From: Halomarina pelagica
Lineage (GTDB): Archaea > Halobacteriota > Halobacteria > Halobacteriales > Haloarculaceae
NCBI RefSeq assembly: GCF_024228315.1
Contig: NZ_CP100454.1
Span: forward strand, 1,612,001-1,676,000
Reading direction: 5' to 3'
Length of the DNA stretch: 64,000 bases
Shown: one piece after another, positions 26,828-35,396 of the stretch
Layout: each line of letters begins with the position of its first letter
Numbering within the stretch: position 1 is the first letter of the stretch
The notes under the pieces: generated by a model
Told to the model about the DNA's origin: nothing
What the model saw: only the letters and a program-made list of their open reading frames with translations
Database searches by the model: none
Translations under genes and position numbers: made by a program

Positions 26828-27364
26828 CTATGCGGGGAGGAGGTGGCCGTCGTTCTGGGCGAGCCGACGCGCGAGTTCGTACAGGCGAACGTCGCGGTCG
26901 ATGGCCCGCCACTCGCCGATCGCCGCCATCCGCTCGTGGATCGCCTCGTGGTCGTCCGAGTCGAACACCGAGACGGTCGTCGGATCGGTAGCCCCAAATC
27001 GCTCCTCGAACCGACGGCGGCGCTCCTCGAACCGCTCGACGCGCTCTACGATCTCGTCGATCGAGAGATCGGCGGCGATGCGACTGGCCTCCTGCCACTC
27101 TAAGTAGGCGTCGTTGCGCTCGTAGCGCGCCGGGCGACTCCCACGGTCGGCCCGGACGATCCCCATGTCCGCGAGGCGGTCGAGGTGTTTCTTCGCCGCG
27201 TTCGGCGAGCACTCGGCACGCTCGGCGATGCGGGGATACGGCGTCGGTTCCGAGATTCCGAGGACGGCGTCGTACACCCGGCCGAACGTGTCGGTCCGAT
27301 CGCGCCAGCGACGACGAACCTCGTCGACGGCGTCCCGCGAGGGCACGGGATCGAAGTCGCTCAT
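26828..27364 (-). CDS. DUF7342-type HTH protein (putative antitoxin)
   Basis: A 178-residue winged-helix protein, MSDFDPVPSRDAVDEVRRRW and on, with RIAERAECSPNAAKKHLDRLADMGIVRADRG as the DNA-reading helix. The C-terminal half is coiled coil (ERVERFEERRRRFEERFG). The pattern is the haloarchaeal DUF7342 family. ATG 27364 is preferred to an upstream frame. A TATA box CTATATTG lies about 26 bases upstream, so the mRNA should be leaderless, as for an autoregulated pair with the gene at 26382-26825. Confidence 0.8.
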   Translation of the reverse strand: MSDFDPVPSRDAVDEVRRRWRDRTDTFGRVYDAVLGISEPTPYPRIAERAECSPNAAKKHLDRLADMGIVRADRGSRPARYERNDAYLEWQEASRIAADLSIDEIVERVERFEERRRRFEERFGATDPTTVSVFDSDDHEAIHERMAAIGEWRAIDRDVRLYELARRLAQNDGHLLPA

Positions 27365-27386
27365 ACGGGACGTACGCGCTACGTCG

Positions 27387-27394
27387 CAATATAG
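27387..27394 (-). promoter_or_regulatory. TATA box of the HTH/TumE-like pair
   Basis: CTATATTG on the minus strand, 23-30 bases before the ATG at 27364, in a short AT-rich island within GC-rich DNA. Spacing fits a leaderless haloarchaeal promoter. Confidence 0.5.
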
Positions 27395-27493
27395 ATTTAG
27401 AACGCGCAAATATCTGAGAAGAGGGCGAGGTGATCGGGGCGGAATCAGGGTCACCAGCGCCGCGGTCGACGACAGTGAGTCGACCGCGAGCGA

Positions 27494-27549
27494 GGCGTCC
27501 CGGCAGGAGTCGAACCTGCGGACGGATTCCCGACCGGCGGGCGGAACGC
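27494..27549 (-). ncRNA. tRNA-like element A (acceptor-like stem plus T-arm)
   Basis: On the minus strand, GCGTTCCG (27549-27542) pairs over eight bases (one G-U) with CGGGACGC (27502-27495). Just inside the 3' strand is a perfect T-arm: GCAGG, loop TTCGACT, CCTGC (27519-27503). Between the two lie only 22 bases, which can form CCCG-CCGGT-CGGG. There is no D-arm or normal anticodon arm, so it is not an ordinary tRNA. A hairpin, GACCCCGA / TCGGGTC (27574-27552), lies just upstream and overlaps the stop of the small gene 27573-27848. It could be a tRNA-like element processed by RNase P/Z, a tRNA remnant, or an attachment-site scar. Confidence 0.5.
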
Positions 27550-27572
27550 GCGACCCGAGTTCTCGATCGGGG

Positions 27573-27848
27573 TCACGCCTCCGCCTCCACCGTCGCCTCG
27601 ATGACGCCGAAGCCCGCTTCGAGGTCGGCGGCCTCCGCGTCGGCGACGAGCGCGACCTCCGCGAGGAGGTCGACGCGGATGTCCGTCGCCGTGGGGCGAA
27701 AGCCGCGGACGTCGAGCGAGTCGACGCGTTCGATCGCCGCTACGCCTTCGAGGACGCTCCGCGCGCCGCCGGCGAGGTCGCCTGCGGCACCGCGGGGCAC
27801 CCAGAGCCTGACGGCCACCGACGTGGCCGCGAGTTCATGCAGGGGCAT
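27573..27848 (-). CDS. Small hypothetical protein bracketed by tRNA-like elements
   Basis: A 91-residue acidic protein, MPLHELAATSVAVRLWVPRG to IEATVEAEA, with alternating beta strands and helices (SLDVRGFRPTATDIRVDLLAEVAL). It looks like a genuine haloarchaeal product. A longer frame starting at 27980 runs through the tRNA-like structure and is rejected. The ATG is two bases after the 3' end of element B, and its stop is within the hairpin before element A. I do not recognise the family. Confidence 0.6.
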   Translation of the reverse strand: MPLHELAATSVAVRLWVPRGAAGDLAGGARSVLEGVAAIERVDSLDVRGFRPTATDIRVDLLAEVALVADAEAADLEAGFGVIEATVEAEA

Positions 27849-27850
27849 GA

Positions 27851-27929
27851 GGCGTCCGCCGGGGGTCGAACCCGGAGCGTGGCCGTTCCACGCGGACGCG
27901 GCCCACTGCGCGAGTCGCGGTGACTCGCG
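27851..27929 (-). ncRNA. tRNA-like element B (acceptor-like stem plus T-arm)
   Basis: On the minus strand, GCGTCCG (27899-27893) pairs perfectly with CGGACGC (27858-27852). Inside is a hairpin, CGTGG-AACGG-CCACG (27892-27878), and a perfect T-arm: CCGGG, loop TTCGACC, CCCGG (27875-27859). The element is 49 bases with a discriminator-like C at 27851. Upstream lies a perfect 8-bp hairpin, CGCGAGTC-ACCGC-GACTCGCG (27929-27909). Cleavage after 27851 by tRNase Z would leave just two bases before the ATG at 27848. The architecture matches element A, but the sequences are not copies of each other. Confidence 0.5.
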
Positions 27930-28254
27930 TCTGCTCGCGAAGACTGATGTCGGGGAGAACGCTAGCGCACTCGGTCCCACCCGACACCGTCCGGACGGGG
28001 CGTCGCCGTCCGGTTACGCGAGACGGGTGGACCGAGTGCAGCGGTGCTTCGCCGCGTCGACCACGTACCCCCCGCTGACCGGGACAGCGAGCGTCGGGAT
28101 GTGGTTGAACGCGGTCATGGACGAGCACCGGCGCCCTGAGTCGGGCGCGTGGCACGTCCTCTCGTATCGGCGGCACCCTCTTAGTCGTTGTGTAGGATTG
28201 ACACGAAGTGACACACCCCGGCGCTTTTCGTCGTCGGGCGCGGTGTCACGGCAC
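27930..28254. other. Gap without a supported gene
   Basis: These 325 bases separate element B from the alpha/beta hydrolase gene. Open frames here have no protein-like features. An 8-base C/G-rich inverted repeat (around CCGTCCGGACGG, about 27987) and a short AT-poor promoter region before 28255 are all that I see. Confidence 0.4.
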
Positions 28255-29172
28255 ATGGAACCGGTCGCACACACCGTCGAGGCCCGCGACGGCCTCGCGC
28301 TGAACCTCTGGGAGCGGACCGCCGCGGACGCCGAGGAGGCCGTCCTCTACGTCCACGGGAGCATCACCTGCTCGCGGGCGCTGTTCGACCCGCCCGTGCC
28401 CGGCGACGACTCCCGCTCGTGGCTGGCCGCGACGGCCGATTCGGGTCGGACGGCGTTCGCCCTCGACGTGCGGGGGTACGGCGACTCCGAGCGCCCGCCC
28501 GAACTGGACGAGCCGCCGGAGGAGAACGACCCGCCCGTGCGCGCCGACCTCGCGGCGAAGGACGTCGCCGACGCCTACGCGTTCGTCCGCGAGGAGTACG
28601 ACGCGGTCCACCTCGTCGGCGTCTCCTGGGGAACGAACACCTGCGGGCGGTTCGTCGAGCGCGACGCGCCCGACGTGCGCTCGCTGACGCAGGTCGCGCC
28701 GGTCTACGAGGTACCCTACGACGTGGAGGAGGGCCTCGCCGCGCTCGGCGTCGACCCCGACTTCGGCGCGTACTACTACCAGGAGTACGAGACGGTGAAG
28801 GAGCGCCAGGGGGAGGCCGACGACCTGTTCGAGGCGATCTGGCGGACGCAGGTGGAGTCGAACCAGGGCGTCGACGAGGACCGCTACCTCGCCCAGACCG
28901 GCGCGCTCGCGGACTACTACGACTGCGGGCGGGGCGAGCCGCCGTACGACGCGGCGAACGTCGAGGTGCCGACGCTCGTGATCCGGGGGAGCGCGGACGC
29001 CATCTCGGTGCGCGAGGACGCGACGACGCTCTACGACGAACTGGGGTGTCCGGACGACGCGGCCGAGTACCACGAACTCGCGGGCGCGGACCACTACGTC
29101 ATGCACGGCCATCGTCGACGGGCGCTGTACGACGTCGTGGGGGAGTTTCAGGATCGGGTCGGACGGATCTGA
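28255..29172 (+). CDS. Alpha/beta hydrolase
   Basis: A 305-residue hydrolase. The nucleophile elbow is GVSWGT (about residue 124). The oxyanion region is YVHGSITCS. Acid and histidine lie near IRGSADAIS and ELAGADHYVMHG. The cap region is acidic (RPPELDEPPEENDPPVRADL). It starts at ATG 28255. Esterase, lipase or haloalkane dehalogenase-like activity is possible; substrate not predictable. It is convergent with cbiZ. Confidence 0.9.
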   Translation: MEPVAHTVEARDGLALNLWERTAADAEEAVLYVHGSITCSRALFDPPVPGDDSRSWLAATADSGRTAFALDVRGYGDSERPPELDEPPEENDPPVRADLAAKDVADAYAFVREEYDAVHLVGVSWGTNTCGRFVERDAPDVRSLTQVAPVYEVPYDVEEGLAALGVDPDFGAYYYQEYETVKERQGEADDLFEAIWRTQVESNQGVDEDRYLAQTGALADYYDCGRGEPPYDAANVEVPTLVIRGSADAISVREDATTLYDELGCPDDAAEYHELAGADHYVMHGHRRRALYDVVGEFQDRVGRI

Positions 29173-29264
29173 TCGAGGCTGGATCGCTCTCGCGTCCGCA
29201 GCGGCGGCTTCGCCGGACGACCGACGTAAATCTCGGAGCGCTGGGCGGCGGCCAGCGCCGACGG

Positions 29265-30044
29265 TCAGCCGAGTTCGAAGACCGCGGCCCGCTCGTCGGT
29301 CACGACGCCGTACTCCGCCGCCGCGACCGTCTCCGGGAGTTCCCAGCCGTCCTCGGCGTAGCGCGAGGCGAGGCTCGCCCTGACGGCCTCCCTGACGCAC
29401 GCCCGCGCCGCGCCGCCGACCGCGGTGGCGCTGCCGGCGAACGAGTCGGGATCGTCGCCCGGCGGACAGCCGACGACCGCGGCGTCCGTCGTCGTCCCCG
29501 GAAAGCCCGTCTCGGCGAGCAGCGCGGCCGTCTTCGCCTCGACGACCACCCCCAGCAGCGACGCGAGCGCCCCCTCGGTCAGGGGCGTCTCTGCGCCGAG
29601 GAGGACGTTCACCGTCCCCGGCGGTTCGTCGTCCGACGAGGCGTCCGGCGGAGCGTTCGGTGGGGCGTTCGACGAAGCGGGAGGCGGGTCGGGCGAGTCC
29701 GCCCGGGCGGTCGCCTCCGCCGCCTCCCGCGGCTCCATCGGGAGCGACGCGGGGTTCGAGACGCCCGCCGTGGCGAGGCAGACGACCCCGTTGAGTCGCG
29801 CCCCGCGCGCGTGGCGGGTATCGACGCCGGTGAAGAGCGTCGGCCCGGGGGCGTCGAACCCCGCCCGCTCGCGGCGCGAGTCCGCGTACGCGTCGAGGTC
29901 CACCTCGGGCCAGCCCTCGGGGACGCCGACGTTGTACGCCGCGCACGCCTCGCGAAAGCCCCCGCACCACCCCGAGGAGAGCCACCGGACCCGTCGGTCC
30001 GCCCGCAGGCGACACACCCCCTCGGTCGCGTCAGTCGAGTACAC
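29265..30044 (-). CDS. cbiZ: Adenosylcobinamide amidohydrolase CbiZ
   Basis: A 259-residue CbiZ, which cuts the aminopropanol side chain off adenosylcobinamide to give adenosylcobyric acid, so the cell can salvage external corrinoids. Core features are GARLNGVVCLATAGVSNPAS, NVLLGAETPLTEGALAS and TTTDAAVVGCP. A Pro/Ala/Ser insert (about 105-140) is unusual but in frame. Start GTG 30044 overlaps cobD by 14 bases. It is the last gene of the seven-gene operon. Confidence 0.93.
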   Translation of the reverse strand: MYSTDATEGVCRLRADRRVRWLSSGWCGGFREACAAYNVGVPEGWPEVDLDAYADSRRERAGFDAPGPTLFTGVDTRHARGARLNGVVCLATAGVSNPASLPMEPREAAEATARADSPDPPPASSNAPPNAPPDASSDDEPPGTVNVLLGAETPLTEGALASLLGVVVEAKTAALLAETGFPGTTTDAAVVGCPPGDDPDSFAGSATAVGGAARACVREAVRASLASRYAEDGWELPETVAAAEYGVVTDERAAVFELG

Positions 30045-31050
30045 CGTCCACCTCCGCGAGCGCGTCGAGCAGGCGGTCGGTCGCCTCCGCCGTCCGCACC
30101 GCCACGCGGACGTGCGAGTCGAGCCCCCGGAACGTGGTCGCGTCCCGGAGGGCGATCCCGCGCTCGCGGAGGGCGGCGAGCAGCGGCGCGGGGTCGGCCC
30201 CCACGTCGCACAGCAGGAAGGGCGCGTCGGAGGGGTACACCTCGAAGTGCCGTGCGAGCCCCTCGCGGAGGCGCTCGCGCTCGCGGGCGACCCGGCGGCA
30301 CGTCTCGCGGACGAAGGCCTCCTCGCGCATGCAGCGCGCGCCGACGCGCGCGGCGGGCGTCCCGAGCGCCCACGCCGGGACGGCCGTCCGCAGGCGCTCC
30401 CCGAGGCGGCCGTCGGCGACGGCGAATCCCGCGCGGAGGCCGGGCAGGCCGAACACCTTCGTCAGCGACCGGGCGACGATCACCCCCGACGCGCCCGCGA
30501 GCGACGGGCGGTCGGTGAAGTCGAGGAACGCCTCGTCCGCGAGGAGCGGCGTCCCCGCCGCGCGACAGCGGTCGAGGAAGGCGTCGAGGCGGTCGGGATC
30601 GGGGAGGTCGCCGGTCGGGTTGTTCGGCGCGCAGAGGACGGCGAGCGCGCGCCCGTCGGGGTTGGTGTCGAGGAGGTCCGCGTGCGGGACGAACTCGGGG
30701 ACGCCGCCCTGCAGGCGCACCTCGCGGGCGTACTCGCCGAAGGAGGGGTACGGGACGAGCACGGAGTCGCCCGGCGCGACCGTCACGCCGACCGCGAGGC
30801 GGATCGCCGCGAGGCCGCCCGGCGTCGGCACGACGTGCTCCGGATCGCACCCCACGTGGTCGGCGGCCGCCCGCCGGAACGCGGGGTAGTCGTCGCGGGG
30901 GTAGGTCCGGGAGGCGTCGAACGCCCGGTCGTACGCCGCGCGCGCGCCCTCGGGGACGAACGGGTTGCAGTTGGCGCTCAGGTCGAGGTCGACCGAGTCG
31001 TCGCTCCCGTGAGGCACGCGCGAGACGGAATCGACGCTCTCAGGGTCCAT
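30031..31050 (-). CDS. cobD: Threonine-phosphate decarboxylase CobD (HisC-like)
   Basis: A 339-residue PLP enzyme that makes aminopropanol phosphate for the corrinoid side chain. The fold-type I signature is present: N-terminal [22 protein letters not shown], and the lysine in [16 protein letters not shown]. Start MDPESVD overlaps the cobT end by 11 bases; a longer frame begins 17 codons upstream. A histidinol-phosphate aminotransferase would look alike, but neighbours settle it. Confidence 0.9.
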   Translation of the reverse strand: MDPESVDSVSRVPHGSDDSVDLDLSANCNPFVPEGARAAYDRAFDASRTYPRDDYPAFRRAAADHVGCDPEHVVPTPGGLAAIRLAVGVTVAPGDSVLVPYPSFGEYAREVRLQGGVPEFVPHADLLDTNPDGRALAVLCAPNNPTGDLPDPDRLDAFLDRCRAAGTPLLADEAFLDFTDRPSLAGASGVIVARSLTKVFGLPGLRAGFAVADGRLGERLRTAVPAWALGTPAARVGARCMREEAFVRETCRRVARERERLREGLARHFEVYPSDAPFLLCDVGADPAPLLAALRERGIALRDATTFRGLDSHVRVAVRTAEATDRLLDALAEVDGVLD

Positions 31051-32086
31051 CGTCGGTCCCCGCGTCCCTCCCGGCGGGAGCAGGTGATTCGGCGTCCCCA
31101 CCCGCGAGCAGGCGGTCGTAGACGATCCGGATCCGGTCGCGGACCGCGGGGAGCGCGCCGCGCTCGGCCGCGAGCGCCAGCGCCCCGCCCATCCCGACGC
31201 CCTCCTTGCCGACGCCCGCCAGGTAGTGGCGGGTCGCGACGTGCTCGTCGGTGAACCCGGGATCGGTGATCGTCGGGTCGAGGTCGAGCGCGGCGCAGGC
31301 CCCGCGGAGGTCGGGCGTCGAGTCCGCGACGAAGGAGGTGGTGGCGAGTTCGAGCGGCCCGTCGGTGAACCCTCTAGCGACGGCGGCCGCCGCGAGCATC
31401 TGCGTCCCGCCGCCGAGGACGACCTCGGTCCCCGAATCGAGCGCCCCCACGGCGAGGCCGGCCACGCCGGCGAGGACGGGATCGCCCACCGCGCGGACGG
31501 CGAGCAGCGGGTCGTCCGCCGCGTCCCCGGGTTCCAGTCCGGAGGCGTCGAGCCCCGAGGCGACCACCTCCCGCTTCAGTTCGAGGGGGTTCTCGGGGAG
31601 CGAGGAGGAGACGCCCGCGTCGCGGCCGAGCGCGGTGAGCGTCCCGAGAGCGGTGGTCGTCCCCCCGGGGATCGTCTCCGCGAGGACGAGCGGCCCCGGC
31701 AGGGAGCGGCCGAGGCGGCGCGCGCGGTCGAAGACCCCGTCGGCGTCGGGGACGGCCACCGGGGCGCGCACGTCGCGGCCCGGTTCCGCGCCGAGGGAGA
31801 CGACCGGCGCGCCCGTCGGCGCGGCGAGGCCCGCGTCCACGACGGTCGCGTCGAAGCCGAGCACCTCGCGGGCGGCGCGGGTCATCACCGCGGGCGTCGG
31901 ACAGCCCTCCGGGCTGACCGGCGTCGGGTGGGTCGTCCCGTCCGGGGCGGTGACGGGCGCGCCGTAGGTCAGGATCTCGGCGTCGGCGCTCGGCGTGTGG
32001 CGCATGAGCGCGGGGTGCGCCCCGGCGGCGCTGATCCCCTCGACGGCGGCAACCTCGGTCGCCCCGGCGACCAGGACTAGTCGCAT
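31040..32086 (-). CDS. cobT: Archaeal CobT (lower-base phosphoribosyltransferase) homolog
   Basis: A 348-residue member of the archaeal CobT family, which activates the lower base as an alpha-ribotide for nucleotide-loop assembly. Visible: [27 protein letters not shown] at the start, [23 protein letters not shown] and TTSFVAD. The true start, MRLVLV at 32086, overlaps cobY by ten bases. The longer open frame is a shadow of cobY. The C-terminal 20 residues are a loose Asp/Ala tail. Confidence 0.9.
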   Translation of the reverse strand: MRLVLVAGATEVAAVEGISAAGAHPALMRHTPSADAEILTYGAPVTAPDGTTHPTPVSPEGCPTPAVMTRAAREVLGFDATVVDAGLAAPTGAPVVSLGAEPGRDVRAPVAVPDADGVFDRARRLGRSLPGPLVLAETIPGGTTTALGTLTALGRDAGVSSSLPENPLELKREVVASGLDASGLEPGDAADDPLLAVRAVGDPVLAGVAGLAVGALDSGTEVVLGGGTQMLAAAAVARGFTDGPLELATTSFVADSTPDLRGACAALDLDPTITDPGFTDEHVATRHYLAGVGKEGVGMGGALALAAERGALPAVRDRIRIVYDRLLAGGDAESPAPAGRDAGTDDGP

Positions 32087-32646
32087 CGTTCCTCCGCGAT
32101 CCGGACGTCTCTCGGGCGGTTCACGTTGACGGCGAGTCGATCGTTTTCGGTGATCATGATGGAATCGGGGTCGTCGGCGACGACGTTGCAGCCGGTCGGG
32201 GCGAGTTCGCGCCCCTCGTGCTCGAACGCGGTATCGACGCTCGCGCCGAGGGCGCGCTTCAGCGAGGCGGGGACGCAGACGGCGAGCGACCCGCGCTCGG
32301 CGGCCGCGTCGAGCACGGCGTCGAGCGTCGGCCCGTCGAGCAGCGGGAGGTCCGCGACGACGGTGAGGACGGGCGGCTCGACCCGCGGGTCCGCGAGCGC
32401 GCGGTCGAGGTCGGCCACGTAGCCCTCGCCGGGCGTCCCGATCGACGGGAGGTCGAGGCGCTCGCGGGCGACGCGGACGGTCTGGGGGGCGTGCGGGGAG
32501 GTGACGGCGTAGGTCGCCTCGACGCGCGATGCGGCGCAGGCGGCGGCGACGCGCGCGACCATCGGTTCGCCGCAGACCTCGACGAGGGGTTTCTCGCCGC
32601 GGTCGAGGCGCGTGCCGCGCCCGCCGCACATCAGGAGAGCGTCCAC
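32077..32646 (-). CDS. cobY: Adenosylcobinamide-phosphate guanylyltransferase CobY
   Basis: A 189-residue archaeal nucleotidyltransferase that forms adenosylcobinamide-GDP, replacing the bacterial Cob[27 protein letters not shown] is the MobA-like GTP-binding start; [14 protein letters not shown] and [14 protein letters not shown] follow. It overlaps cobS by 16 bases and cobT by 10. Confidence 0.93.
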   Translation of the reverse strand: MDALLMCGGRGTRLDRGEKPLVEVCGEPMVARVAAACAASRVEATYAVTSPHAPQTVRVARERLDLPSIGTPGEGYVADLDRALADPRVEPPVLTVVADLPLLDGPTLDAVLDAAAERGSLAVCVPASLKRALGASVDTAFEHEGRELAPTGCNVVADDPDSIMITENDRLAVNVNRPRDVRIAEERCD

Positions 32647-33389
32647 AGGACCACCCCCGCGTGGAGCGCGCAGACGCGCCCGACCTCGTTCGCCGCGCCG
32701 AAGACGTCACCGTTCGCGCCGCCGAGCGCCCCCCGCGCCCACCAGAGGACGGCGAGCCCGCCCGCGAGGCCGGCGAGGACGGCCCCCACCGCGGCGAGGG
32801 AGAGGCCGGTCAGCGCGAGCGCGGGGACGGCGGCGACGGCAGGCCCGACGAACTGGGCGGCGTCGGCGCGGCGGGTGAACCCCGCCCCGAGACCGTCGTG
32901 GGTCGCCTCGCCGAGGCAGGCGACGGCCGCCATCGAGAGCTTCGCGCCCACCTCCGCGGCGATCACGACGCCCGCGAGCGCGAGTGGCGGGAGCGCGGCG
33001 AGCGCGATGCCCGCCAGCGCGAGGCCGACGAGGACCGTCCCGAGCGCGAGGACCGCCCCGACGCCGACGGTCGTGTCCTTCAGGACCGCGCGACGCTCCG
33101 CCGGGTAGCCGTGGACCGCCGCCGCGTCCCCGAGGTCGGCGACGCCGTCGGCGTGGTTCACCCCCGTCACGAGCGCGAGCGCGGCGAGCAGGACGAACGC
33201 GACCGTCGGCCCGGGGAGCGAGAGCGCGGCGGCGAGCGCAACGGGAAGCGCCGCGAGCGCGCCGATGGGGTACGCCGCGAGGACGAAGGCGACGGGCGCG
33301 CGCCGGAAGGCCTCCCACGCCGCCTCGGTGCGGCCGACGGGGAGCCGCGAGAGGAAGCCGAGCGCGCCCGAGAGGGCGGTCAGGACCAC
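32631..33389 (-). CDS. cobS: Cobalamin synthase CobS
   Basis: A 252-residue polytopic membrane enzyme that joins adenosylcobinamide-GDP with alpha-ribazole. Motif [14 protein letters not shown] carries the acidic cluster, and about seven hydrophobic segments are visible. Start GTG 33389 overlaps cbiB by ten bases; no ATG is available near. It acts directly after CobY in the pathway and in the operon it is just upstream of cobY. Confidence 0.92.
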   Translation of the reverse strand: MVLTALSGALGFLSRLPVGRTEAAWEAFRRAPVAFVLAAYPIGALAALPVALAAALSLPGPTVAFVLLAALALVTGVNHADGVADLGDAAAVHGYPAERRAVLKDTTVGVGAVLALGTVLVGLALAGIALAALPPLALAGVVIAAEVGAKLSMAAVACLGEATHDGLGAGFTRRADAAQFVGPAVAAVPALALTGLSLAAVGAVLAGLAGGLAVLWWARGALGGANGDVFGAANEVGRVCALHAGVVLWTLS

Positions 33390-34315
33390 CCGATCACCCC
33401 CGGGAGGGCGGGGAGGGCGAGCGCGAGCGCCGACAGCGCGAACGCGAGCACCCCCGCCCGGTCCGCGACGCGGATCCCCCGCTCGGCGGCGGCCCGCGAG
33501 GGGAGCGGGGCGTCGGGGTTGAGGGCGTAGACGTCCGGCTTCTCGAGGCGCGCGCCGGTCGCCGCCGCGAGCGTCCCCATCGGCCACCCGGAGTTGGGCG
33601 AGGGGACGCCCGGGAGCCACGGCCGCGCGGCCGCAAGCGCCGCGGGCGAGCGCGCCGACAGCGCGAGCAGGAGCGCGCTCGCGCGGGCGGGGAGCCACAT
33701 GACCGCGTCATCCAGGCGGGCGCTCGCGGTGCCGACCGGCTTCGAGCGGTAGCCGAGCATCGAGTCGAGGGTGTTCACCGCCTTCACCCACGCGGCGGCC
33801 CCCGCGCCGAGGGCCGGACCGCCGACGAGCGACCCCGCGACGAACGCGAGCAGCGGCGCGACGAGCCCGTCGGCGAGGTTCTCGGCGGCGCTCTCGACGG
33901 CGGCGCTCCGGACCTGCCCGGCGGAGAGGGTGGTCGAATCGCGGCCCGCGAGCGCGCGCAGTTCGCGGCGCGCGCGCGGCAGGTCGGCGGCGGACGCGGC
34001 GACCACTTCGCGGGCGACGTCGACGAGCATCCGCCTGCTCGTGGTCGAGAAGAGGACGAGGGCCGCGAGGAGCGCCCCCGCGAGCGGGTCGAGCGTGGAC
34101 GCGGCACGCACCGCGGCCCACGCCGCGCCCGCGGCGAGCAGCGGGAGCGCGACGGCGACGCACGTGCCGACGAACCGCGGACGGGCCCACTCGCGGTCGA
34201 AGGGGGCGACGAGGCGGCCGAACCGGGCGACGGGGTGGAGGCGCGCCGGCGGCTCCGCGAGGAGCGCGTCGAGCGCCCCGGCGAGCAGGACCGCGCCGGC
34301 GGCCGCGAGCGACAT
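33380..34315 (-). CDS. cbiB: Adenosylcobinamide-phosphate synthase CbiB
   Basis: A 311-residue membrane protein that attaches aminopropanol phosphate to adenosylcobyric acid. It starts MSLAAAGAVLLAGALDALLAEPPARLHPV, then ESAAENLADGLVAPL, VKAVNTLDSMLGYRS and SPNSGWPMGTLAAATG, all CbiB motifs. Its ATG follows the HAD stop with no spacer (TAG|ATG). Confidence 0.94.
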   Translation of the reverse strand: MSLAAAGAVLLAGALDALLAEPPARLHPVARFGRLVAPFDREWARPRFVGTCVAVALPLLAAGAAWAAVRAASTLDPLAGALLAALVLFSTTSRRMLVDVAREVVAASAADLPRARRELRALAGRDSTTLSAGQVRSAAVESAAENLADGLVAPLLAFVAGSLVGGPALGAGAAAWVKAVNTLDSMLGYRSKPVGTASARLDDAVMWLPARASALLLALSARSPAALAAARPWLPGVPSPNSGWPMGTLAAATGARLEKPDVYALNPDAPLPSRAAAERGIRVADRAGVLAFALSALALALPALPGVIGWS

Positions 34316-34936
34316 CTATCGCCCCTCCAGCCAGTCGGGGAACCCGGTCAGCGGGACATCCGCCACGTCGAGAAAGCGCCCGCCGACGGCCTCGACGCCG
34401 GCGTCGGTCCGGGGGTCGTCGCCGACGTGGAGCAGCGAGTCGGGGGGGACGTCGAGCGTCCGGGCGGTCGCCTCGAACGCCCGGGCGTCGGGCTTGCGCC
34501 AGCCGCAGGCGACGCTCGTCACGACGGCGTCGAACAGCGACCGGTCTACGTCCGCGCGGATGAGCGCGCGGGCGACGAGTTCAGGGACGCTACAGTTCGA
34601 GCAGACGGCGACCGGGCCGCTGGCGGCCGCGGCGGCGACCGCCGCGGACGCGCCCGGGACCGTCTCAACGTCGGGGTCGAAGGCGGCGACGACCGCGCGG
34701 CGGGCGACGTTCGCGGGCGCGTCTACCCCCCGACTGCGGAGGGCCGCCGCGACGTGCGCGGGGAGGGGGACCTCCGCGCCCTCGGGAGCGTCGACGTGCC
34801 GCTCGCGGTAGGCGTCGCCCCAGTCGTCGGGAACGGCGACGCCGCGGGCGGTCAGCTCGTCGGCCACGGCGCGGGCGGGATCGTCGGGCGTCGTCGCCCG
34901 GACGAGCGTTCCGAAGAGGTCGAACGTAATCGCCAC
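34316..34936 (-). CDS. HAD family hydrolase, first gene of the cob operon
   Basis: A 206-residue HAD phosphatase. Motif I is DLFGTLV; motif II CSNCS; motif III RKPDARAF; motif IV VGDDPRTDAGVE. The cap is helical (C1 type). The start is GTG 34936 (VAITFDLFG), as no ATG is near. It abuts cbiB. A phosphatase is needed to remove phosphate from alpha-ribazole phosphate or cobalamin phosphate, and no CobC or CobZ is seen here, so this is a candidate. It could instead be an unrelated housekeeping phosphatase. Confidence 0.85.
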   Translation of the reverse strand: MAITFDLFGTLVRATTPDDPARAVADELTARGVAVPDDWGDAYRERHVDAPEGAEVPLPAHVAAALRSRGVDAPANVARRAVVAAFDPDVETVPGASAAVAAAAASGPVAVCSNCSVPELVARALIRADVDRSLFDAVVTSVACGWRKPDARAFEATARTLDVPPDSLLHVGDDPRTDAGVEAVGGRFLDVADVPLTGFPDWLEGR

Positions 34937-35082
34937 TGCCGTGTGATTAGCCCAATTCGACTTGAACGCGACGGTCGCGCGCCAGGGCGGACGGTATCGC
35001 CGACGCGCCTGCGTGCGACCATCGCCGTCACGCTTGCTACCGTGTGGCAAAGTGCTATAGTGGGAGGGGTCGAATCGGCGGT

Positions 35083-35346
35083 ATGCATCGACCAGCGCTT
35101 CGGGCGGCGAGGCGCGAACTCGTGACCGCCGCCGGACGGACCGAGGGCCGCGTCGAGCGATGTCTGCACGGACAGGTGATCGAGCTGACGAAGCTAGTCG
35201 TGGAGGGGATCTCCGACCCGGAACGCCTCGATGCCCACGTCGAGGCGCTCGAGGAACTCGTGCCGGACGCGGGCGACGGGGCCGACCACGTGGAGCGGGC
35301 CATCGCCCGCGTCCGCGAGGTGCGCCGCGCGGCCGAGTCGACCTGA
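35083..35346 (+). CDS. DUF7553-like small protein, copy 1
   Basis: An 87-residue helical, acidic protein, MHRPALRAARRELVTAAG, with LDAHVEALEELVPDAGDGADHVERAIARVREVRR near the end. The same pattern appears in the next gene, so the two are diverged paralogs. A TATA-like GCTATAG is about 25 bases upstream of the ATG. Family function unknown. Confidence 0.75.
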   Translation: MHRPALRAARRELVTAAGRTEGRVERCLHGQVIELTKLVVEGISDPERLDAHVEALEELVPDAGDGADHVERAIARVREVRRAAEST

Positions 35347-35396
35347 GAGTCGAGTCGACGTGAACGGTTTTGTCGGACGGTCGCGTAGCGGTCGCT

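Noticed and set aside
27494-27929. Split, permuted or intron-bearing ordinary tRNA
   Set aside because: No matching 5' half, D-arm or anticodon loop with a proper T33 was found within 300 bases; each element closes on its own short stem.
27430-28254. Plus-strand frame with RQESNLR and GVEPGA strings, fused to the alpha/beta hydrolase
   Set aside because: These strings arise from reading the T-arms of the tRNA-like elements backwards; the hydrolase starts at 28255.
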